Of a stretch of DNA of 64,000 bases, positions 62,472 to 64,000 are shown one piece after another. The notes beneath the pieces are model-generated. The model saw only the letters and a list, made by a program, of their open reading frames with translations, searched no databases and was not told the origin of the DNA. The position numbers and the translations under genes were made by a program. The number at the start of each line of letters is the position of its first letter. Within the stretch, counting starts at the first letter, position 1. Source of the stretch: Novosphingobium sp. 18050 (lineage in GTDB: Bacteria; Pseudomonadota; Alphaproteobacteria; Sphingomonadales; Sphingomonadaceae); assembly GCF_902706195.1 (NCBI RefSeq), contig NZ_CACSJO010000014.1, forward strand, positions 1 through 64,000, given 5' to 3'.

Positions 62472-62528
62472 ACGCGTAAGGCTTGCGTCTGATTGAAAGA
62501 TGAAATTCAGAACGCGGTCCTTACGCGT
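62472..62528. repeat. Perfect inverted repeat between the small gene and the S9 peptidase gene
   Basis: ACGCGTAAGG (62472-62481) and CCTTACGCGT (62519-62528) are perfect inverted copies separated by 37 bases. It may be a stem of a terminator-like structure, or paired binding sites upstream of the S9 peptidase gene. The 104 bp after it include a CTCAATTGAG palindrome. Confidence 0.5.
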
Positions 62529-62631
62529 CTCAATTGAGAATCGTTGTCTCGTGGATGTGCAATAAAGGTGCTGGATTTTATATGTTTGCCGATGCAGGCT
62601 GCCAGTAAGGCCTGACGAAGGGGATATTGAA

Positions 62632-64000
62632 TTGCGGCGAAAACTGGCACTTTTTCTCGCGTTGAGTGCAGCGTTTCAGGTTGGCGCAGTCCACGCCGCT
62701 GAAGGTGAAGCACCTGCCGGACCCAGCCGCACCTTTACCGGCGAAGACCTTTTTCGGTTGAGCGGCGTTACCGATCCCCAGATCAGCCCGGATGGCTCGA
62801 AGGTCGCGTATGTGCGGATGACCGCGGACGTCATGTCGGACAAGGAGGTGCCTTCGATCTGGCTGGTCGACGTCGCCACCAGGCAGCAGACACCGCTGGT
62901 CGCCGGGAAGGGTGCGCATCGTTCGCCGCAGTGGTCGCCGGATGGCAAGCGTCTTGCCTATGTATCTTCGGACGGAGCGGAAGCGCCGCAACTCTACGTC
63001 ATCTGGCTCGACAGCGGGCGCAGCGTGAAGGTGACGGGCTTGCCCGATAGCCCCGGCAGTATTGTCTGGTCGCCGGACGGCAGGTCGATCGCCTATACCA
63101 TGCGCGTACCGGGCGATCCTATGAAACTCGGCAAGGCGCCCGAGAAACCCGAAGGCGCAACATGGGCCGACGGGCTGGAGGTGATCGACCGGGTCGTCTA
63201 CCGCGCCGATGGCGGGGGCTATGCGCAGCCGGGCCATGACCATGTGTTCGTAGTATCCACCGAAGGCGGCGCGGCCCGGCAGGTTACTTTCGGCAATTGG
63301 GACGATACCGGTCCGCTGTCGTGGAGTCCTGACGGTCGCGTGATCGTGTTGTCCGCCAATCGCCGTCCCGACTGGGAGCGAGATTCAAATAACACCGAGG
63401 TCTACGCGGTCGATGTCGCCGGTAGCACGGTGACGCCGTTGACCACGCGTAATGGTCCCGATGGCGGGGCGGTGTTCTCGCCCGATGGCAGGCACATTGC
63501 CTATCTTGGCTATGACGACGTCAATCGCAGCTACGAAAACAACGAGCTGTATCTGATGAACGCCGATGGCAGCGGCGCGCATTCGCTGACGGCGGGGCTC
63601 GATCAGTCGATCGAGGCGGTTTACTGGGCAGGCAATTCGCAGCTCTACGTGGCGTATGACGATCATGGAAAGAAGCGGGTTGCCCGGGTCGGCCTCGATG
63701 GAACGGTACGCACCGTTGCAGATGGGCTGACGGGCGGCACGCATTACGACCGGCCCTATACCGGCGGCGAGTTCACTGTCTCGAAGGGCGGCAGGGTCGC
63801 TTACACTTCCGGCAGCACCGATGCTCCGGCAGACCTGTGGGTCGATGGAAAGCGGCTTACCGACCTCAACGCCAACTGGCTGTCTGCCAAGTCGCTGGCG
63901 CCAGTCCGCAAGTTGCCGGTAGCCGCGCCGGATGGCCGGTCGATCGATGCCTGGCTGGTCACGCCGCCAGGGCTGAAACCGGGTCAGCGTGCGCCGCTGA
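62632..64000 (+). CDS. S9 family peptidase (prolyl oligopeptidase type), 5' part
   Basis: The frame stays open to the window edge, so only the first 456 or so residues are seen. A signal peptide (LALFLALSAAFQVGAVHA) is followed by the beta-propeller region with repeated blades carrying WSPDGK/WSPDGR motifs (QISPDGSKVAYVRM, SPQWSPDGKRLAYVSSDG, VWSPDGRSIAYTM, VFSPDGRHIAYLGY). This is the pattern of dipeptidyl/acylaminoacyl peptidases of family S9. The catalytic Ser-Asp-His domain lies beyond the edge and is just beginning (DAWLVTPPGLKPGQ). The TTG start after GAAGGGG is the best choice; no ATG gives an intact signal peptide. Confidence 0.88.
   Translation, partial: MRRKLALFLALSAAFQVGAVHAAEGEAPAGPSRTFTGEDLFRLSGVTDPQISPDGSKVAYVRMTADVMSDKEVPSIWLVDVATRQQTPLVAGKGAHRSPQWSPDGKRLAYVSSDGAEAPQLYVIWLDSGRSVKVTGLPDSPGSIVWSPDGRSIAYTMRVPGDPMKLGKAPEKPEGATWADGLEVIDRVVYRADGGGYAQPGHDHVFVVSTEGGAARQVTFGNWDDTGPLSWSPDGRVIVLSANRRPDWERDSNNTEVYAVDVAGSTVTPLTTRNGPDGGAVFSPDGRHIAYLGYDDVNRSYENNELYLMNADGSGAHSLTAGLDQSIEAVYWAGNSQLYVAYDDHGKKRVARVGLDGTVRTVADGLTGGTHYDRPYTGGEFTVSKGGRVAYTSGSTDAPADLWVDGKRLTDLNANWLSAKSLAPVRKLPVAAPDGRSIDAWLVTPPGLKPGQRAPL

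Overview
The window is high-GC DNA that reads as a chromosomal segment of a Sphingomonadaceae alphaproteobacterium, most likely Novosphingobium or a close relative. This is inferred from gene content (MipA/OmpV protein, STN-type TonB receptor with its own ECF sigma/FecR pair, type III PKS operon, Rieske oxygenases, many LysR/TetR regulators) and from codon style; no rRNA or housekeeping marker confirms it. No tRNA, rRNA, CRISPR array, intact insertion sequence or prophage was seen.

Layout. 0-4.3 kb: a truncated gene end, a DUF1003 membrane protein, a HAD hydrolase, then a MipA/OmpV outer membrane protein overlapping a lipoprotein metallo-hydrolase. 4.5-7.2 kb: a Rieske oxygenase, a SnoaL-like protein and a TetR regulator, with a palindromic operator candidate in front. 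7.2-10.6 kb: a visibly lower-GC patch with one large fusion enzyme (AMP ligase, carrier protein, membrane acyltransferase), ending at an IS630 transposase remnant. 10.6-15.6 kb: a tightly overlapping type III polyketide synthase operon (DUF2147-like protein, ACP, ketosynthase, type III PKS, FAD oxidoreductase) with a divergent methyltransferase. 15.6-23.4 kb: a three-gene operon of a Slam-like outer membrane translocon, a large exported FecR-domain protein and an exported TPR-CHAT (caspase-like) protein. This is the most unusual system here, and it faces a divergent pair of small envelope genes (23.6-24.6 kb).

24.6-33 kb: redox and transport genes (aldo/keto reductases, two LysR regulators, cupin, tautomerase, MFS carrier, aquaporin Z) mixed with decayed aldo/keto reductase copies. 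33-37.6 kb: a LysR regulator divergent from a sulfotransferase/DUF1214 pair, then an IS3-type remnant and a TetR gene lying between two related IS-end sequences. 37.8-39.7 kb: an outer membrane beta-barrel protein and an exported endonuclease/phosphatase-fold enzyme. 39.8-44.5 kb: an exported protein followed by ECF sigma, FecR anti-sigma and STN-TonB receptor genes, a complete cell-surface signalling set.

44.5-49.2 kb: five nearly abutting envelope genes (DUF2334 deacetylase-like, two GT4 glycosyltransferases, a multi-pass membrane protein, a DUF2141 protein), plausibly a glycolipid pathway. It ends at a strong shared hairpin with a convergent TolC/adaptor/RND efflux operon, which is divergent from a two-component system (54.8-56.9 kb). 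The rest holds a solo LuxR-type HTH protein, a double cold-shock-domain protein with a good terminator, a thioesterase, an exported alpha/beta hydrolase, an MTA/SAH nucleosidase-like enzyme, a small conserved-looking protein, and the start of an S9 peptidase that runs off the window.
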